A stretch of DNA of 10,195 nt from JBEKLJ01 sp050010255 (lineage in GTDB: Bacteria; Acidobacteriota; Terriglobia; Bryobacterales; Bryobacteraceae): contig JBEKLJ010000129.1 of the NCBI GenBank assembly GCA_050010255.1, forward strand, positions 1-10,195. The letters run 5' to 3'. Position 1 is the stretch's first letter. Every line of letters begins with the position of its first letter. The notes beneath the pieces are model-generated. The model worked only from the letters and a program-made list of their open reading frames with translations. It did no database searches and was not told where the DNA came from. Below, one piece after another: positions 8,701 to 10,195 of this stretch. The position numbers were made by a program, and so were the translations under genes.

Positions 8701-9029
8701 CGGCCGCTCAGCTTGTCGCGGCAACTATACAGGTGGCCGCCGAGGTCGGGCAGAACGCGGCAGAGGAGGTACTCATTCTCGAGATTCAGCACCCGCCACG
8801 TCTCGTCGTAACGGTCCTTGGTCAGGTTCGTGCGCAGCGGATAGGGATAATTGGGGGTTCGGTAGGTGAAAGCGGAGAACTGGGGATTGGGGTCGGCATC
8901 ACCCTCGCGGTAAGTAGGAAGGCGAATCGAGTCTTGCCAGGCACGAACGCGGGGAGCGTCGGCTAAAGTCAGATCGCAAGCGCAAAAGAGCCCAAGCAGG
9001 GTGGCCAGGAAGAGACGGTTCTGAAGCAT
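5757..9029 (-). CDS. Predicted exported DUF5107 and TPR-repeat protein
   Basis: This 1090-residue protein has no assigned biochemical function. A signal peptide is visible at residues 1-24 (hydrophobic LFLATLLGLFCACDLTLA, likely cut before DAP), so it should act in the periplasm or outside. Residues about 45-355 form a DUF5107 domain, a beta-rich fold related to galactose mutarotase-type carbohydrate-binding domains. Its typical stretches include PYAWWANAGIE (206-216), VAHFADPNVVPGKKIWLWG (284-302), YVEMQGGLFQNQ (320-331) and FSEYWIPI (345-352). A beta segment at about 380-445 is followed by TPR-like helices at about 480-600 and 765-840, a Pro/Gly/Ser-rich linker (849-873) and an uncharacterised helical C-terminal region (875-1090). 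The ATG at 9029 has AAAGGGG ten bases upstream; an earlier ATG at 9083 would add 18 residues in front of the signal peptide. A glycosyltransferase gene lies on each side. A role in handling an exported glycan is an inference; the DUF5107 call rests on recalled motif pattern. Confidence 0.85.
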   Translation of the reverse strand: MLQNRLFLATLLGLFCACDLTLADAPRVRAWQDSIRLPTYREGDADPNPQFSAFTYRTPNYPYPLRTNLTKDRYDETWRVLNLENEYLLCRVLPDLGGHLYSCRDKLSGREMFYANPVIRKGLIGLRGAWVALGIESNFPVAHARHTVSPVDFAVRTESDGSARAVVEDIDRVTGMQWRVEYLLRPASAVLEQRVTLYNRSSARRPYAWWANAGIELDDPGTRFVLPTRLVATHGSAEIDAWPISSAGANESLVAAYKQSAGWFAYGSREPFFAVYKPGTRTGVAHFADPNVVPGKKIWLWGPVDDGYVRRELTDNFPSYVEMQGGLFQNQETFEFLEPEWSRTFSEYWIPIRDLGGVSRVTRDAIVNLERRSDSAKGPVLLLELSVTHIFRDAIIRLLNAGQPAFETRADLDPARTYTHVLERPGASVYTFQLVDPRGSILLEHTENHYDALAPEQARLGKQAQPAWNGPETEASLVARGNYNELHQQWSFALYDYTTGLQLFPGSIPLQKAGGRLALGLNRFEEAADLLARVQAAAPSDDEAAYLLGVAQAMLGRHDEARRTLSQVGPASAFGAPAALQLACLAARAKDDSGALAALKPLLSARSGPVRPGALEVALLRRSGRQQEARQQLAVWRTLDPADSMLRFENTLLGADDAELWMHLAADSERVLSLVEEYLNLGMNDDALRLLDRSYPPVAPQEIEPGAVPPAQSPLIAYYRAYCRTRLGQDPSVDLRGAAESSTRYAFPSRPSSFGVLKNALQSNPSDATAHFLLGRWFMHGLMVDDAIAEWQKARSLNPRLPELYRDLGKALTTLRKDVVNGLIVLKEGLKLDPANPELRAALERAGTSPIPVVPSPTGGPPAGSPATGQPSPVEVASAAMFRAASGSPDEAARLFDARVFSAERQPDEVRRAYIEVQLQRLMSQARSGHCPAAIDGLERLGEEDKRLPFTFHGFNNFMKPPHFQYYLAVLEASCRDDKNARKRWTRVSQMNESLPSPEVVFPLLAAWRLSPEDAKPKIAAVLESVRAALAKAEDESRPSLMYVEAMLLRAFGQDEQAGLRLQEVVRASKDVRLQCLALLELREILVAAR

Positions 9030-9039
9030 GGATCTAGTA

Positions 9040-9046
9040 CCCCTTT
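9040..9046 (-). promoter_or_regulatory. Ribosome binding site of the DUF5107 gene
   Basis: AAAGGGG on the minus strand, ten bases before the ATG at 9029, supports starting directly at the signal peptide rather than at the in-frame ATG at 9083. Confidence 0.6.
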
Positions 9047-9087
9047 GGGTAATGCTATCACCCCGGGACGAGGCACGCCCCACCCCG

Positions 9088-9109
9088 ATGCCGGCATAAA
9101 AGCCGGCAT
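9088..9109. repeat. Perfect 8-bp inverted repeat (hairpin) in the divergent gap
   Basis: ATGCCGGC (9088-9095) and GCCGGCAT (9102-9109) are exact reverse complements around a six-base AT-rich loop ATAAAA. There is no T-run on either side, so a terminator is unlikely. Candidates are a two-fold operator, a 5' leader hairpin of the DUF5107 transcript, or a copy of a small dispersed palindrome. Confidence 0.8.
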
Positions 9110-9242
9110 TGCAGCTTCGAAGAACCGCTCCCGGCCCCGAAACGCGGCGGCCCCAAACCGTGTGGTGGCCTGCCCCGGGATGCTAAGATCGTCAATCGTG
9201 CGAATTCGATGTGCCGGCGTGTGCAGCGAGATGTGAAGTGAA

Positions 9243-10195
9243 ATGGCCACGATTGCGCTGGATGCCACCTACATACTCGATACGAACCCTACCGGAATTG
9301 CGACTTACTCCAGGAGGTTAATCGAGTCGCTGGCGGAGCTGGATACTTCCCGCCACTTTCTGCTGTGCTACCGGCTGTCGCGATTCTCCAAACGGCGCGA
9401 GTTCTTGCGCCCCGCCGTAAGGGGACCCGGGGGCCCCACCTTTTCCGTACGGCTGTTTCAGCGGCCCTTCACGTTCTGGCTGCCGTGGCAGGCGGAGCTG
9501 TTTCACAGCATTGCGCAGCGGCCACCGGCGTTCCGCTTCCGGCGGGAGGTCGTCACCGTCCACGACGTCTTCCCGATTACCGGACCCGCCTACTCGACCC
9601 CCGAGTTTCAGCGGAAGTTCTCGAGACTGCTGCGCGAGGCGCTCGCCCGCGCGGACCGCATTCTCGTTCTGTCGGAATACACGGCCGGGCAGCTTTTTCA
9701 GCATTGCGGCGTAGACCGGCAGCGCATTCGGGTCATCCCGGGCGGCGTTGACGCGCCCGAGAAGCCAATCTCGCCCGAGGCACGCCTGCGGGAGCGGGAG
9801 CGTCTGGTGGGCGAGGGAAACCACCTGCTTCTGACGGTGGGCGTGTTGGAGACCCGCAAGAACGTTATCAGCGCACTGCGGGCCTTGCAGCTCCTGCCGG
9901 AGCGCTACCGGCTGGTCCTGGCGGGCGGCAATGGCCACGGAAGCGAAGCCATCCATGCGTTCATCCGCGAGCAGCGGCTGGAAGCTCGCGTCCAGGCGCT
10001 CGGATACGTCCCGGCGCATCGGCTGCAAGTCCTCTACCAGTCCGCCAGCGCCTTGCTGTTCCCTTCCCTGGAGGAGGGGTTTGGCTTCCCAATGCTCGAG
10101 GCCATGGCCCGGGGTCTGCCCGTGGTTGCCTCCCGGACCTCGGCCCTTCCGGAGCTGGGTGGCGACGCCGCGCTCTACGTCGATCCCCACGACCC
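9243..10195 (+). CDS. GT4-type glycosyltransferase (3' end beyond window)
   Basis: This is a retaining GT-B glycosyltransferase of the GT4 (mannosyltransferase-like) group; 317 codons are present and the frame is open at the right edge, with perhaps 50-80 residues missing. The N-terminal half carries the loop NPTGIATYSRRL (15-26), VTVHDVFP (104-111) and LVLSEYTAGQL (141-151), then VIPGGVD (164-170). The donor-binding half has LTVGVLETRKNV (197-208), LVLAGG (224-229), LGYVP (253-257) and LLFPSLEEGFGFPMLEAMA (271-289). The last contains an intact E-x7-E pair, Glu278 and Glu286, unlike the minus-strand glycosyltransferase. VHDVFP and the EEGFGFPMLEAM form are common in enzymes building exopolysaccharide or O-antigen chains from GDP-mannose, but the donor is not proven. 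ATG 9243 is the first start after an in-frame TGA at 9234; its Shine-Dalgarno is poor (GAAGTGA region). It diverges from the DUF5107 gene. Confidence 0.92.
   Translation, partial: MATIALDATYILDTNPTGIATYSRRLIESLAELDTSRHFLLCYRLSRFSKRREFLRPAVRGPGGPTFSVRLFQRPFTFWLPWQAELFHSIAQRPPAFRFRREVVTVHDVFPITGPAYSTPEFQRKFSRLLREALARADRILVLSEYTAGQLFQHCGVDRQRIRVIPGGVDAPEKPISPEARLRERERLVGEGNHLLLTVGVLETRKNVISALRALQLLPERYRLVLAGGNGHGSEAIHAFIREQRLEARVQALGYVPAHRLQVLYQSASALLFPSLEEGFGFPMLEAMARGLPVVASRTSALPELGGDAALYVDPHD

Larger units (their letters stand above)
9030..9242. promoter_or_regulatory. Divergent intergenic region, presumed bidirectional promoter
   Basis: This 213-bp gap separates the minus-strand DUF5107 gene from the plus-strand glycosyltransferase, so by layout it must hold promoters for both unless they lie within coding sequence. 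For the plus strand TAAGAT (9184-9189) is a four-of-six -10 match without a credible -35. For the minus strand TAGCAT (9057-9052) is a similar weak match, but it sits only 22 bases from the ATG. It also contains a perfect hairpin at 9088-9109. The placement is sound; individual promoter boxes are not. Confidence 0.5.

Noticed and set aside
9045..9236. 63-codon plus-strand frame in the divergent gap
   Set aside because: No Shine-Dalgarno, composition like random GC-rich translation, and it runs through the hairpin at 9088-9109.
9318..10190. 290-codon minus-strand open frame
   Set aside because: It is antisense to the plus-strand glycosyltransferase, which has intact GT4 motifs along its whole length.

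Overview
The window is GC-rich (about two thirds G+C by eye), densely coding, and reads as a bacterial chromosome. A TrmB-type sugar regulator next to a glycogen debranching enzyme, a large secreted DUF5107/TPR protein and a linked uppS-cdsA pair would suit a soil-type Acidobacteriota member (Solibacter/Bryobacter-like). That assignment is an inference from gene content and base composition only; no rRNA or marker gene is present to prove it. I see no phage, transposase, CRISPR array, tRNA or rRNA.

Layout: seven genes lie on the minus strand and one on the plus strand. In minus-strand order of transcription (right to left) they are: a 1090-residue predicted exported DUF5107/TPR protein (9029-5757); a GT4-type glycosyltransferase with a probable TTG start (5640-4537); a prepilin peptidase (4407-3613); isoprenyl (undecaprenyl diphosphate) synthase uppS (3599-2766); phosphatidate cytidylyltransferase cdsA (2769-1999), overlapping uppS by an ATGA junction; a TrmB-family transcriptional regulator (1907-1089); and a GlgX-type glycogen debranching enzyme cut by the left edge (924-1). 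On the plus strand a second GT4 glycosyltransferase starts at 9243, diverges from the DUF5107 gene across a 213-bp gap, and is cut by the right edge.

Functional reading: prepilin peptidase, uppS and cdsA are packed within 13 bp or overlap, and are probably one transcript for membrane and envelope work (prepilin processing, lipid carrier and phospholipid precursor). The TrmB regulator and debranching enzyme form a carbohydrate-storage module in which the regulator plausibly senses a sugar. The two glycosyltransferases and the DUF5107/TPR protein suggest envelope or exopolysaccharide sugar chemistry, but their substrates cannot be read from sequence.

Non-coding points of interest are a 91-bp element with 18-bp terminal inverted repeats between the TrmB and glgX genes, an 8-bp perfect hairpin in the divergent gap at 9088-9109, and an in-frame echo of the cdsA 3' end directly after its stop codon. 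No stretch over 300 bp lacks a gene. I did not find a clearly new defence or mobile system; the best candidates for new biology are the DUF5107/TPR protein with its glycosyltransferase neighbours and the inverted-repeat element.
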